Shown: piece by piece, positions 23,812-33,373 of the stretch
Layout of the letters: each line of letters starts with the position of its first letter
How positions within the stretch are numbered: position 1 is the stretch's first letter
DNA from: Streptococcus moroccensis
Lineage (GTDB): Bacteria; Bacillota; Bacilli; Lactobacillales; Streptococcaceae
Direction: 5' to 3'
Assembly (NCBI RefSeq): GCF_030812835.1
Contig: NZ_JAUSTM010000019.1
Coordinates: 1-41,494, forward strand
Length of the DNA: 41,494 nucleotides
Notes under the pieces: model-generated
Seen by the model: the letters and a program-made list of their open reading frames with translations, nothing else
What the model was told of the DNA's origin: nothing
Databases searched by the model: none
Position numbers and translations under genes: made by a program

Positions 23812-25302
23812 ATGACCCAAATAGTAAATCCCTATCTTCCGTTAACAGAATATGTTCCTGATGGTGAGCCTCATGTGTTTGATGGTAGGCTTTATATTTA
23901 TGGATCACATGATAGAGCCAATGGAACGTCTTATTGTCAGGACCATTATGTTACATGGTCAGCTCCTGTAGACGATTTAACCAATTGGCGTTACGAGGGT
24001 CAAATTTATCGACGTAATCAAGATCCTTCTAACCTTATGGACGATAAGCAACTTTGGGCACCTGATGTCACGAAAGGACCAGATGGTCGTTACTATCTAT
24101 ATTATTGCCTTTCTTTTTATCCTGAAATTGGTGTAGCGGTATCAGAGAGTCCTGTTGGACCCTTTGAATTTTTAGGGCATGTTAAGTACCCGAAAGAATT
24201 AAAGAATGGATTGACTCTAAGAGAATTCATGCCATTTGATCCTGCTATCTATACGGATGATGATGGGCAAGTTTATCTCTATTATGGATTTTGTCCAGGT
24301 GGTGAGAAAGAAATGGCTCTTCCTGATTTTACGGAAGAGGAGCTTTCTCAAATGACGCCTGAAATGAGAGAAAAGATTGAGACGATTAAAAGCATCACAT
24401 TCGGTGAGAACAGTATGGTAGCCAGATTAGAACCTGATATGGTAACGCTTAAGGAAATACCTCGGCCATTAATTCCTGGTGCTAAGTTTGAATCGGGTAC
24501 AAGTTTTGAAGGGCATGCATTTTTTGAAGCTTCTTCCATTCGCAAAATTAATGGAACGTATTATTTTGTGTATTCTAGTTATAAAAGCCATGAATTGTGT
24601 TACGCAACCAGTCAATTTCCTGATAAAGATTTTGTATTTGGTGGAACTTTGATCTCTAACGGTGACATTGGATTTCAAGGACGAGAAAAGCCAGTAAATA
24701 CCCTAGGGAATAATCATGGTAGTCTAATTGAAGTCAATGATAAACTTTATGTTTTTTACCATCGTCAAACAAATGGTACAGAATTTTCAAGACAAGGCTG
24801 TGCAGAAGAAGTCACTCTTTTAGAAGATGGTTCGATTGAGCAAGTTGAGATAACCAGTTGTGGTCTCAATGGTGGCCCGTTAGTGGCAAAAGGGACTTTT
24901 CCAGCCGCTATTGCCTGTCATATAACAAGTCCTTTTACCATGAATCGCATTGATTACGATTCTCCGTTAATGAAAAAGCAAACTAAGATCGTTGAACCAG
25001 TCCACGGAACAGTATATATAGATACGATTCAGGACGATACTGTAATAGGGTATAAATACTTTAACCTCCAAAATCCTAAACAGATCTTATTAGAATTGAA
25101 AGGAACATTTAGTGGCGAAATATCTGTGACGTTGGATTGTGATCAAAAGGAAATGATTTCGAGAGAATCAGTGACGATTGATACTGAGCAATGGGAGCTT
25201 ATAACGATTCCTTTTCATTATTCAAATCCAAAATCCTCTCTTTATTTTAAATTTTCCGGAGAAGGTAGTTGTTCTATGAAAACAATCGGATTTTTATCAT
25301 AA
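23812..25302 (+). CDS. GH43-family glycoside hydrolase
   Basis: This 496-residue protein starts at 23812 with AAAGGAAA upstream, 13 nt after the GH3 frame. The five-blade propeller begins PYLPLTEYVPDGEPHVFDGR, then LYIYGSHD, and contains FMPFDPAIYTDDDG (Asp, pKa modulator region) and FEGHAFFEASSIRK (general acid Glu). The C-terminal 120 residues form a beta-sandwich-like tail. In this subgroup the usual N-terminal Asp block reads GEP. GH43 enzymes act on alpha-L-arabinosides, beta-xylosides or galactans; which one applies is not clear. It has no signal peptide and is co-transcribed with its neighbours. Confidence 0.85.
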   Translation: MTQIVNPYLPLTEYVPDGEPHVFDGRLYIYGSHDRANGTSYCQDHYVTWSAPVDDLTNWRYEGQIYRRNQDPSNLMDDKQLWAPDVTKGPDGRYYLYYCLSFYPEIGVAVSESPVGPFEFLGHVKYPKELKNGLTLREFMPFDPAIYTDDDGQVYLYYGFCPGGEKEMALPDFTEEELSQMTPEMREKIETIKSITFGENSMVARLEPDMVTLKEIPRPLIPGAKFESGTSFEGHAFFEASSIRKINGTYYFVYSSYKSHELCYATSQFPDKDFVFGGTLISNGDIGFQGREKPVNTLGNNHGSLIEVNDKLYVFYHRQTNGTEFSRQGCAEEVTLLEDGSIEQVEITSCGLNGGPLVAKGTFPAAIACHITSPFTMNRIDYDSPLMKKQTKIVEPVHGTVYIDTIQDDTVIGYKYFNLQNPKQILLELKGTFSGEISVTLDCDQKEMISRESVTIDTEQWELITIPFHYSNPKSSLYFKFSGEGSCSMKTIGFLS

Positions 25303-25321
25303 ACTTAAAAAGGAGCAATAG

Positions 25322-26173
25322 ATGAATCCATTAGACATTTTTGCAGCGTATTCAGCTTATCAACTCAAAGAAGGTACCTGGGCAATTAACTTCATGTCAG
25401 GTAGTCAAAACATTTACCTTTTGGAGGGAGAAAGTAGTGCTTTACTTCTCGATACTGGTTATGGTTCTGGGACCTTGAGAGCTTACGTGGAGCAGTTGAC
25501 GGATAAACCCTTGATTTGTGCGAATACGCATTTTCATCCAGACCATTCAGGTGGTAATGGCGAGTTTCAAGAGGTGTTAATCCCGAGAGGACATGATTTA
25601 GATGACAAGTCTGTAACCAATAATACAGGACCATTTGATATCACGACTCTTCCCTACCCAGACTACAGAAATGTGACCTTATTTCCAGGAGACACTATTG
25701 ACCTTGGAGGTCGTGTCATTGAACTGTTAGAAGCCAAGCCAGCACATTGCAATTCATCACTCTTTTTCTTTGATGCGAAAGAGCGACTGATGTTCTGTGG
25801 TGATGAGATGGAGTCTGCCCAAGTCCTTTTGTTTGAAAACTCGCGAAATCCTGAAGTTGCAAAAGATTATGATGTCAAAGAACGCCTACTGAATTTCAAG
25901 GCAAATACAGAACTGTTACTCGATTATTCAGATCGTTATGATTACCTTTTGCCAAATCATAATGGGGCACCAATTGCAAAGTCATACTTAGCAGATTATC
26001 TCAACTTGGTTGAGGGGATTTTCGAAGGTACAGTTACCATTGAGGACAAGCTACACCATCGTTTTATTGAAATGGATCCGAGATCAGCTGATTTTTGTCG
26101 GATTCGGTCTGGCAAAGGAAGTATCATGATTGAAAAAGCAGAAGTTCTCAAGGTTTATGGAAAAGGGAAATAG
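25322..26173 (+). CDS. Metallo-beta-lactamase-fold hydrolase 1
   Basis: This 283-residue protein contains THFHPDHSGG (the HxHxDH metal motif, about residues 63-71), a downstream metal His in PAHCNSS, and FCGDEMES with the bridging Asp. A final LPNHNG supplies the last His. The family covers many hydrolases, so the substrate is unknown. It lies 19 nt after the GH43 gene inside the glycan operon. A second family member occurs at 39655, also in a rhamnosidase operon, suggesting a role in glycan breakdown, for example lactone or ester cleavage. Confidence 0.8.
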   Translation: MNPLDIFAAYSAYQLKEGTWAINFMSGSQNIYLLEGESSALLLDTGYGSGTLRAYVEQLTDKPLICANTHFHPDHSGGNGEFQEVLIPRGHDLDDKSVTNNTGPFDITTLPYPDYRNVTLFPGDTIDLGGRVIELLEAKPAHCNSSLFFFDAKERLMFCGDEMESAQVLLFENSRNPEVAKDYDVKERLLNFKANTELLLDYSDRYDYLLPNHNGAPIAKSYLADYLNLVEGIFEGTVTIEDKLHHRFIEMDPRSADFCRIRSGKGSIMIEKAEVLKVYGKGK

Positions 26174-26182
26174 GAGTTTGTT

Positions 26183-27646
26183 ATGACAAAAATAAAACCA
26201 CGGACCATCGTGACAACAGATGGTGAAATTGATGACATTAATTCTTTTATTCGTTTTTTACTATACACGAATGATTTAGATGTTGCTGGTATTATCCTGA
26301 CCTCCTCAAAATTCCACTATAGTGGTACAGCAGATAAACCGGCTTATCGTTGGACAGGGACGACTTGGATTCCTGAAATGATTGATCACTATGCGAAAGT
26401 CTATCCCAATTTAATCCAGCATGATCCAGATTATCCGACGCCAGAAGCCCTGCACAACCTTTACCATATCGGTAATATTTCTGATGTCGGCGACATGGCT
26501 GAAGAGACGGATGGTTCTAATCATATGGTTTCGGTTCTTTTGGATGATAACCCTCAACTGGTTTATATCCAGACCTGGGGCGGGACCAATACAACTGCTC
26601 GTGCCCTTAAGACGATTCAAGAGCGTTATGAAGGGACCCCCGAATGGTCTACTATCAAGAAAAAGGTAGAAGATAAGGTTGTTCTTTACATTATTCTCAA
26701 CCAAGACGATACTTATGAGCAGTACATTGCCAAGCATTGGGATTTGACTATCATCAATGACTACACCAACTTTGGTTTCTTTGCCTATGTTTGGCGTTAC
26801 CTTCCTGAGAAAACTCAGACAGTTTTTCAGCCAGATTGGTTCAAAAAACATATCAAAAACAAGGGTGATCTCCTAGACCAGTATGCCTTGATCGGGGATG
26901 GTCACTACCTTGAGGGGGAACCTGATGAGTTCCAATTTGGAACTCAGGATTACCTCGATAAGCATCCTGATGTTGAGCCTCATTCTTTTATCTCAGAAGG
27001 CGATTCTCCTTCATACTTCTATCTCCTAGCCCAAGGTTTAAGAGGCTTTGAACACCCGACCTACGGTGGCTGGGGTGGTCGCTTTGATTTGCTTCATGGA
27101 AAGACTTACGGCAATAAGACGGCTGATTACAATCCTGAGACCGGTCGCTTTGAAACAGAGTACAGCATTGCTCGTTGGATTCCTGATATTCAGGCAGATT
27201 TTGCAGCAAGAGCGAATTGGTGTGTCGCAGATCATTTTGATAAGGCGGTGCACTACCCTGAGTTTACCGAACAATCACGAGATATCTCTGTTAAAGCTGG
27301 GCAAACCATCACCCTATCTGATCCAGCTATTGATCCGAATGGTCTGTCTTTGACCTACAAGTGGTCCTGCTACTATGAGGCTTCTAGCTATTGGGACTTG
27401 AGTCAAGTTCCACTTCAAATGGTTATGGGGAAACTAGGAGATATGGACATTCCAATTGCCCAGCATTCTGAACAAATGCCACTAAATGCTGAACTAGCTA
27501 TGACTGGGAGTGACAGCTCGAAAGTCACCTTTACAATTCCTGCCGATGCTCAGCCAGGAAATACCTTCCATATCTTGCTAGAGGTAGCTAATCAAGCAGA
27601 AACGCCATTGAAAGCCTATCAACGCTATATTCTGACAGTAGCTTAA
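26183..27646 (+). CDS. DUF1593 (Sde182-type nucleoside-hydrolase-like) protein
   Basis: This 487-residue protein begins PRTIVTTDGEIDDINSFIRF, where TDGEIDD resembles the calcium-binding Asp cluster of nucleoside hydrolases. YIQTWGGTNTTARAL and YLLAQGLRGFEHPTYGGWGG are also typical. The last 110 residues form a beta-sandwich domain (ISVKAGQTITLSDPAIDPNG). Family members are linked to polysaccharide use in bacteria and are usually secreted, but this one has no signal peptide. Its reaction is not known; glycoside hydrolysis is my inference. Confidence 0.8.
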   Translation: MTKIKPRTIVTTDGEIDDINSFIRFLLYTNDLDVAGIILTSSKFHYSGTADKPAYRWTGTTWIPEMIDHYAKVYPNLIQHDPDYPTPEALHNLYHIGNISDVGDMAEETDGSNHMVSVLLDDNPQLVYIQTWGGTNTTARALKTIQERYEGTPEWSTIKKKVEDKVVLYIILNQDDTYEQYIAKHWDLTIINDYTNFGFFAYVWRYLPEKTQTVFQPDWFKKHIKNKGDLLDQYALIGDGHYLEGEPDEFQFGTQDYLDKHPDVEPHSFISEGDSPSYFYLLAQGLRGFEHPTYGGWGGRFDLLHGKTYGNKTADYNPETGRFETEYSIARWIPDIQADFAARANWCVADHFDKAVHYPEFTEQSRDISVKAGQTITLSDPAIDPNGLSLTYKWSCYYEASSYWDLSQVPLQMVMGKLGDMDIPIAQHSEQMPLNAELAMTGSDSSKVTFTIPADAQPGNTFHILLEVANQAETPLKAYQRYILTVA

Positions 27647-27661
27647 AGAAAGGGTGATGAG

Positions 27662-28597
27662 ATGATTATTAAAACGTTTAATTTAGACGAGAATAGAACC
27701 AATGTTGATTTAACAACATATATTATAAGTGACTCTCCAGAGTTACTGGATGGAAAAAAGCGACCTGCTATCTTGATTTGTCCTGGCGGCGCCTATCTTA
27801 ACTGTTCGGACCGTGAAGGAGAGGCGATAGCCTTGCGCTTTGCGAGCATGGGTTACCACGCCTTTGTCTTGCGCTATCATGTCCTCTTAGAAGCAGATGA
27901 TGCGTTCGAACAGCTTTTTTCAAGACAGGTTAAAGGCAGAGCAGATACCGTATTTCCTGCAGCCATTCATGATATTGCTCAGGCCTTAACCCTCATCCAT
28001 GATCATGCAGGTGAATGGTTGGTTGACACAGATAAGATTGCTCTTTGTGGCTTTTCTGCTGGGGGTAATAATGTGACTAACTACAGTGTCCATTGGAATA
28101 AACCAATTGTGACGGATGTCTTTGATGTGACCAAAATCAAGCCTGCAGCGATTATCGCAGGTTATCCCATTACAGATTACTTTGTTCATGAGGCACATGT
28201 TAAGACGCAAGATAAGATGGCTCAAGGCCTCTTTCGAGTGGCTAATATCTCCTTGTTTGGTACAGAGAGCCCTTCAGAGGAGCAATTGCTCCAAGCTAGC
28301 GCAGCGCGCTTAGTAGACGATACAACGCCACCGACCTTTATCTGGGCGACCGCTGGGGACATGCTTGTTCCAGTTAGTCAATCCACACGCCTTGGGACAG
28401 CCCTTGCTGAAGCTGGGATTCCATTTGAATTGCATATTTTTGAAGAAGGGCAACACGGATTAGCACTTGCAACCCAGGCGACAGCGGCAGCCTTGACGGA
28501 AGTGAATGCTGATGCAAGACAGTGGGTGGATCTTGCTGAAGCATGGCTTCAAAAACGCTTTGCTTTACCCTTAAAAGAAAAAAGCCGTTGGATATAA
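27662..28597 (+). CDS. Alpha/beta hydrolase, esterase-like 1
   Basis: This 311-residue protein has an oxyanion-hole-type CPGGAYLNCSDREGE, the nucleophile elbow CGFSAGGN (Ser about 136) and a late catalytic His in EEGQHGLALA. It resembles small acetyl-xylan or feruloyl esterases of the BD-FAE type. No signal peptide is present. Inside the glycan operon it probably removes acetyl or similar groups from imported oligosaccharides. GGGTGATGAG precedes the start. Confidence 0.82.
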   Translation: MIIKTFNLDENRTNVDLTTYIISDSPELLDGKKRPAILICPGGAYLNCSDREGEAIALRFASMGYHAFVLRYHVLLEADDAFEQLFSRQVKGRADTVFPAAIHDIAQALTLIHDHAGEWLVDTDKIALCGFSAGGNNVTNYSVHWNKPIVTDVFDVTKIKPAAIIAGYPITDYFVHEAHVKTQDKMAQGLFRVANISLFGTESPSEEQLLQASAARLVDDTTPPTFIWATAGDMLVPVSQSTRLGTALAEAGIPFELHIFEEGQHGLALATQATAAALTEVNADARQWVDLAEAWLQKRFALPLKEKSRWI

Positions 28598-28608
28598 AGG
28601 AGAAGAAT

Positions 28609-29556
28609 ATGACTATTTTTGATTTCCAAGTTCCTGATAGCCGTCAGGTTCGCTATATTATTCATACAGATTGTAAAAATGAAGCAGATGATCAATTTGC
28701 TTTAGCACATTGCTTGTTAACACCGAGTTTTCAAGTTAAGGGCATTATTGCAGGACACTTTGATCAGAATTATGGTCGCTTTGCGCCGGGACAGTCTGCC
28801 AAAGCAAGCTACGATGAAGTATTGAAGGTTTTATCTTTCATGCCCGAGTTTTCAGATGTTCCTGTTTTTATGGGAGCAGATACAGCTTTAGAAGTAAAGA
28901 GCGACCCTATTGTTTCTGAGGGTGTACAATTTATCATTGATGAGGCGATGAAAGATGATCCACGACCGTTATATATCGGCATGCAGGGATGTTTGACGGA
29001 TCTTGCTTCTGCTATTTTGATTGAGCCTCGAATCTGCCAAAGAATGACAGCGATTTGGATTGGTGGTGGGGCTTATCCTGAAGGTGGACAAGAATTTAAC
29101 CTTATGCAAGATATTAAAGCAGCCAATATCGTCTTTGAGTCTGATATGCCTCTTTGGCAAGTTCCGTCAGATGTTTACAAATCTTTTGCTGTATCGTTAG
29201 CTGAACTGCAATATCGTGTGGCGCCTCAAGGCCCTCTAGGTGCTTATCTCTTTAAGCAAATGGTTGAGCTCAATCTTGACTTAGGCAAGGCTATGCCTGA
29301 TTTTGATTGGCCTCATGGTGAGCTTTGGGGATTAGGAGATCAAGGCGTTTTAGCGGCTTTAATGCATGAGCAGCAGCGGACAGACCTTTATCAGATGGTA
29401 CCAGCCCCTCGTATTGATGAAGAGACCATGGCTTATCAAGTGATCGAAGGTCAAGAACGTTTCGTGCGCGTTTATCGCCATATGGATGTTCGCTTAACCT
29501 TAGAAGACTTTTACGCTAAATTGGCACTTTACCATAATTCCCATTCGGAAGATTAA
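28609..29556 (+). CDS. Nucleoside hydrolase-family protein
   Basis: The 315-residue form starts at 28609, with AAAGGAG about 8 nt upstream; the longer frame overlaps the previous gene without such a site. YIIHTDCKNEADDQFALAH matches the N-terminal Asp motif of inosine-uridine-preferring hydrolases, with His replacing the usual first Asp. YIGMQGCLTDLASAILIEP is the second conserved block. True nucleoside hydrolases release ribose from nucleosides. The altered motif and glycan context make another glycoside substrate plausible. Confidence 0.8.
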   Translation: MTIFDFQVPDSRQVRYIIHTDCKNEADDQFALAHCLLTPSFQVKGIIAGHFDQNYGRFAPGQSAKASYDEVLKVLSFMPEFSDVPVFMGADTALEVKSDPIVSEGVQFIIDEAMKDDPRPLYIGMQGCLTDLASAILIEPRICQRMTAIWIGGGAYPEGGQEFNLMQDIKAANIVFESDMPLWQVPSDVYKSFAVSLAELQYRVAPQGPLGAYLFKQMVELNLDLGKAMPDFDWPHGELWGLGDQGVLAALMHEQQRTDLYQMVPAPRIDEETMAYQVIEGQERFVRVYRHMDVRLTLEDFYAKLALYHNSHSED

Positions 29557-29566
29557 AGGAGAAAAA

Positions 29567-30592
29567 ATGTCAGAACAAAAGCTTTACATTTGGGGAGACA
29601 AGATTCCTGGCAATCATTCTGGATCAAAAACCGATATCATGGATATTCACAACGAGTACACTCAACAAGATTTATTTGAGAAATATCCTGGTATTTGGGA
29701 TAAATCGACAGATACTATTGGAGACATGTCGGGCAATGCTACCCTTGTTTACCGACAAGAAATTGAGAATGGACCTGCTGGGATGACTTACGAGGATAAC
29801 CCTTTTCTAATTCCTTATTTAGTAGATGGCGCAAAAAGCGCAGTCATTATTTGCCCTGGTGGGGCTTATTTAACCAAGTCCATGACTAACGAAGGCGAGC
29901 ATATTGCTCAACACCTTAATAGAGCAGGAATCTCAGCATTTGTTCTCTGGTACCGGACGTATCCTTATCAAGCACCAGTTCCCTTTTGGGATGCTCAACG
30001 AGCCATCCGTTATGTCCGTTATCATGCGGATGATTTTAATCTCGATCCAAATAACATTAGTATGATAGGTTTTTCGGCGGGCGGAAATTTAGCCGGTGTT
30101 ACCGGCTTGGTCTTACGTAACCAAGATATTTCAGCTGAGAATTATCAGGCAGATGCTATTGACCATGTTTCAGCAGACCTTTCTGCGCTGGCTTTAGTTT
30201 ATCCAGCAATAGCGCTTGAAGACGATAAAATTTTAGTTGTTTTAGCTGGAGAAGAAACTTATAATGATAAAGAAAAAGGTCATGAGTTTGCTGCCAGTTA
30301 TGATATGCGGACTCATGTAGAAGAAGGCGATAGTCCGTTATTCCTTTGTGCTGCCTTAGATGATGAAGTGGTTCCTGCTCATTATATTTTCGACTTGGCA
30401 AAGGTTGCTAGTGATAAGGGGGTTCCTACTGAGGTGCATGTCTTTGCAGAAGGAGGCCATGGTTTTGGAGGCTGTCTAGAAGAGCAAATGCCTCAATTTT
30501 ACCACGATAGGACCTTGGTAGAGCAGTGGTTAGACCTCTATGTTACCTGGTTGTTTAAAATAACGTCGCCTAATAAAACTTCTACGAAATGA
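29567..30592 (+). CDS. Alpha/beta hydrolase, esterase-like 2
   Basis: This 341-residue protein has the same plan as the gene at 27662: CPGGAYLTKSMTNEGEH, elbow IGFSAGGNLAG, acid region CAALDDEVV, and His in AEGGHGFGG. The N-terminal 80 residues are an extra segment (YIWGDKIPGNHSGSKTDIMD). A carbohydrate esterase role in the cytoplasm is inferred. It is the last gene of the tightly spaced operon; AAAGGAG lies before the start, and the next gene is 104 nt away with its own promoter. Confidence 0.82.
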   Translation: MSEQKLYIWGDKIPGNHSGSKTDIMDIHNEYTQQDLFEKYPGIWDKSTDTIGDMSGNATLVYRQEIENGPAGMTYEDNPFLIPYLVDGAKSAVIICPGGAYLTKSMTNEGEHIAQHLNRAGISAFVLWYRTYPYQAPVPFWDAQRAIRYVRYHADDFNLDPNNISMIGFSAGGNLAGVTGLVLRNQDISAENYQADAIDHVSADLSALALVYPAIALEDDKILVVLAGEETYNDKEKGHEFAASYDMRTHVEEGDSPLFLCAALDDEVVPAHYIFDLAKVASDKGVPTEVHVFAEGGHGFGGCLEEQMPQFYHDRTLVEQWLDLYVTWLFKITSPNKTSTK

Positions 30593-30595
30593 CCA
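30583..30595 (+). promoter_or_regulatory. 13-mer motif copy 3 (candidate operator)
   Basis: TACGAAATGACCA matches the motif at 12 of 13 positions. It straddles the stop codon of the esterase gene and lies upstream of the GH2 promoter region (TATACT near 30641). Confidence 0.45.
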
Positions 30596-30696
30596 CAGCT
30601 ATCCAAAAAATCACTCTAGTCAAAGCGATTAACTTGCTGTATACTAGAGAAAATGGGAGTTTTGATACCTCCTAACATCAAGAGAGGAAAAGATGA

Positions 30697-33114
30697 ATGA
30701 AAAAGACTTTGTTTAATGATAATTGGAAATTTTGGAAAGACGGTGATTCCTTCGCCCTTGTTTGGGATGTGCCAGAGCATGCTCAGGACGTCACACTCCC
30801 TCACGATGCTATGATTGCTCTAGAACCCCATGCGCAAAGTCAAAATGGAGGGAATACAGGTTTTCGTGATGGGCAAAATTATGTCTATGTGAAAACATTA
30901 TCCGTCTCTGAGAATGATTTACAAAAGCGTTTGCTCTTACACTTTGAAGGATCTTACATGAATACCTTCGTTTATGTCAATGAGCAGTTGGCTGGCAAAC
31001 ACCATTTTGGCTATACTGGTTTTACCATTGCCCTCAATGATTTTCTACAAGTTGGTGACAATGAAATTCGTGTTCAAGTCCGCAATGGCGCTATGAGCAA
31101 CAGCCGTTGGTATTCTGGAAGCGGGATTTACCGGGATGTTTATCTGCTCTCTAGTGATCAGCTCCACATTGCTGCCCGGGGCTCTCAGGTCAAAACGGTA
31201 GAATTGACGGGTTCAGAAGCCCTTATTGAGGTTGCTGTCCCTCTTAACAATGAGACGATAAAAGCCCAGTCAGTGGTGTTAGAAACGGTTATTACAGACC
31301 CTTCAAGAAAAACAATTTTGAAAGATAGTCGCCCCTATTTCCTAAAAACAGGGGATAACATGGTCTGCAAACAACGCTATCTTCTTAAGGATGCACAGGC
31401 GTGGTCTGATCAAACGCCTGATTTGTACACGATTGAAAATCGTCTCTTAGTTGATGGCAAAGCCGTCGATACTGAAGAAAGCCGTTTTGGCGTCAGAACC
31501 ATCAGTGTGGATAGCAGTCGTGGCTTGCGGATTAATGGAGAGACCATTAAGTTGCGTGGTGCGTGTATCCATCATGATAGTGGTCTCTTAGGCGCCGCAA
31601 CTTACCTGGATACCCATCTCCGTCAGGTTAAACGCCTCAAAGAGGCTGGTTTTAATGCGATTCGTATGTCGCATCATCCTGCTGCACCTGCCCTGTTGAA
31701 AGCTTGTGATGAGCTGGGGCTATATGTTATGGATGAAACATTTGACATGTGGACGCGATTCAAAGGAGATTTTGATTACAGTCTCGTTTTTGAGGAGCAA
31801 TGGCGCAAGGATGTGACAGCCATGATTGAAACAGATTTTAACCATCCAAGTGTGATTCTTTATTCGATAGGAAATGAAATCCCTGAAATCGGAACAGCTC
31901 ATGGTAGCCGTTTGGCTAAAGAGATTCACGACCACATTAAAGCAATTGATGATAGCCGTCCAACATTGGCTGGTATTAATGGTGTCTTTGCTGCAGGTGA
32001 TAAGATGGGGCAAATCATGGGAGATGTCATGGCGCAAAACGCTGCTGAAGGCATTGAAATCGAAGGAAATGTCAATGACTTTATGACCCTGTTAGACACT
32101 AATATGGACAAAATTGTGGTTCACCCGGCGATTACGAAAACCCTTGAATTTGCGACAGCCAGCACAGACATCGCAGGCTACAACTACATGACAGCGCGCT
32201 ATCATGGCGACGCTGAGACTTACCCGAATCGTGTTATGGTCGGAAGCGAAACCTATCCGCCAGCCATAGCTAAAAACTGGAAAATTGTCGAAGAATTGCC
32301 GAGCGTTATTGGTGACTTTACTTGGACAGGATGGGATTACATTGGTGAAGCAGGTGTTGGTGTACCAGCCTATGCCTTTGGTGAAGGCGGCTTTGGAGCT
32401 CAGTTCCCATGTCAGCTAGCTTATGCAGGAGACATTGATATCACTGGCTTCCGTCGTCCTCAGTCATATTACCGTGAAATCGTCTTTGGCTTGCGTGAGG
32501 AACCATACATTGCAGTTCAAAATCCAAATCACTTTGGCCAAACCTTGATCAAAACACCATGGGTCTTGTCGGATGCTACCCATTCATGGACCTGGTCAGG
32601 ACTTGAAGGAAAACCAGTCGTCGTTGAAGTCTATGCTAAAGGCGATGAAGTAGCGCTTTACTTGGATGACACCTTGCTTGAGAAAAAAGTTATCGGCGAA
32701 GAATTAGGATGCTTTGTTCGTTTTGAAACAGTCTACCAACCAGGGCAACTCAAGGCCGTCCTCTATCGTGAAGGTCAAGTGGTATCTGAGTCCACTCTAG
32801 CTACAGCTGATAAAGCCAATGCTTCCTTGACGCTTGAACTTTCTCATCAAGGTCAAGAACTAACCTATCTTGAAATCGCCCTTACAGATCAAAACGGTGT
32901 AGTGATCGGTGATGAAGAACTGTATCTTAGCCTGACTGTCGAAGGAGCGGAGGTCCTAGGATTTGGCACAGGAAATCCTAAATCAAAAGACCATTACCAT
33001 AGTCTTGAAACCACTGTCTTCAATGGACGGGCGCTAGCTATCCTCAAGAAAACCGCAGCCACAGCTACAGCCACTGTCACAGGAGATGGTTTGACGGGAG
33101 AAATTATTTTATAA
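30697..33114 (+). CDS. GH2-family beta-glycosidase (beta-galactosidase/glucuronidase-like)
   Basis: This 805-residue protein carries the standard GH2 order: N-terminal sugar-binding domain (about 1-160, with NSRWYSGSGIYRDVYL), immunoglobulin-like domain, then a TIM barrel with RGACIHHDSGLLGAA, acid/base SIGNE (Glu394) and nucleophile GSET (Glu518), and C-terminal beta domains. There is no signal peptide. AGAGGAAA lies before the start. It removes a beta-linked galactose, glucuronate or similar residue; specificity is not readable. A promoter-like TATACT upstream and a terminator downstream make it a separate unit. Confidence 0.9.
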   Translation: MKKTLFNDNWKFWKDGDSFALVWDVPEHAQDVTLPHDAMIALEPHAQSQNGGNTGFRDGQNYVYVKTLSVSENDLQKRLLLHFEGSYMNTFVYVNEQLAGKHHFGYTGFTIALNDFLQVGDNEIRVQVRNGAMSNSRWYSGSGIYRDVYLLSSDQLHIAARGSQVKTVELTGSEALIEVAVPLNNETIKAQSVVLETVITDPSRKTILKDSRPYFLKTGDNMVCKQRYLLKDAQAWSDQTPDLYTIENRLLVDGKAVDTEESRFGVRTISVDSSRGLRINGETIKLRGACIHHDSGLLGAATYLDTHLRQVKRLKEAGFNAIRMSHHPAAPALLKACDELGLYVMDETFDMWTRFKGDFDYSLVFEEQWRKDVTAMIETDFNHPSVILYSIGNEIPEIGTAHGSRLAKEIHDHIKAIDDSRPTLAGINGVFAAGDKMGQIMGDVMAQNAAEGIEIEGNVNDFMTLLDTNMDKIVVHPAITKTLEFATASTDIAGYNYMTARYHGDAETYPNRVMVGSETYPPAIAKNWKIVEELPSVIGDFTWTGWDYIGEAGVGVPAYAFGEGGFGAQFPCQLAYAGDIDITGFRRPQSYYREIVFGLREEPYIAVQNPNHFGQTLIKTPWVLSDATHSWTWSGLEGKPVVVEVYAKGDEVALYLDDTLLEKKVIGEELGCFVRFETVYQPGQLKAVLYREGQVVSESTLATADKANASLTLELSHQGQELTYLEIALTDQNGVVIGDEELYLSLTVEGAEVLGFGTGNPKSKDHYHSLETTVFNGRALAILKKTAATATATVTGDGLTGEIIL

Positions 33115-33123
33115 ATTGTTTAG

Positions 33124-33153
33124 CAGGTCACTCAAACGAGTGATCTGTTTTTG
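33124..33153 (+). terminator. Terminator after GH2
   Basis: CAGGTCACTC (33124-33133) pairs with GAGTGATCTG (33138-33147), one G-U, loop AAAC, then five T. The stretch from here to 33373 contains a short tandem run of TCTGAA (near 33210-33226) but no gene. Confidence 0.85.
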
Positions 33154-33373
33154 GTCATTTTTTAGTCAAACTATTATTGATACTTATACTCAGATAAAAT
33201 CAAAATCTGAATCTGAATCTGAATCTTGTTTTTTTAGACAGACGATTGATTTGAAGGCTGCGATATAAAATGTATTGAGTGCGACTGTGATAAGCTAGAA
33301 AATTTATGTATTGTTTAGACTAATGGTGTTTAGGAAGTAAATCTTTAGTGGATTTCATAACGATTATCAGATT

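Noticed and set aside
26411..26851. Long antisense open frame on the minus strand
   Set aside because: It is the complement of the DUF1593 gene, has no ribosome-binding site and no plausible protein features.
30616..30632. Possible cre site around TCAAAGCGATT before GH2
   Set aside because: Three mismatches including the required G of TGNAA.
33203..33230. Tandem TCTGAA repeat as a CRISPR-like or minisatellite array
   Set aside because: Only three to four 6-nt units with no spacers; kept only as a possible deletion joint marker.
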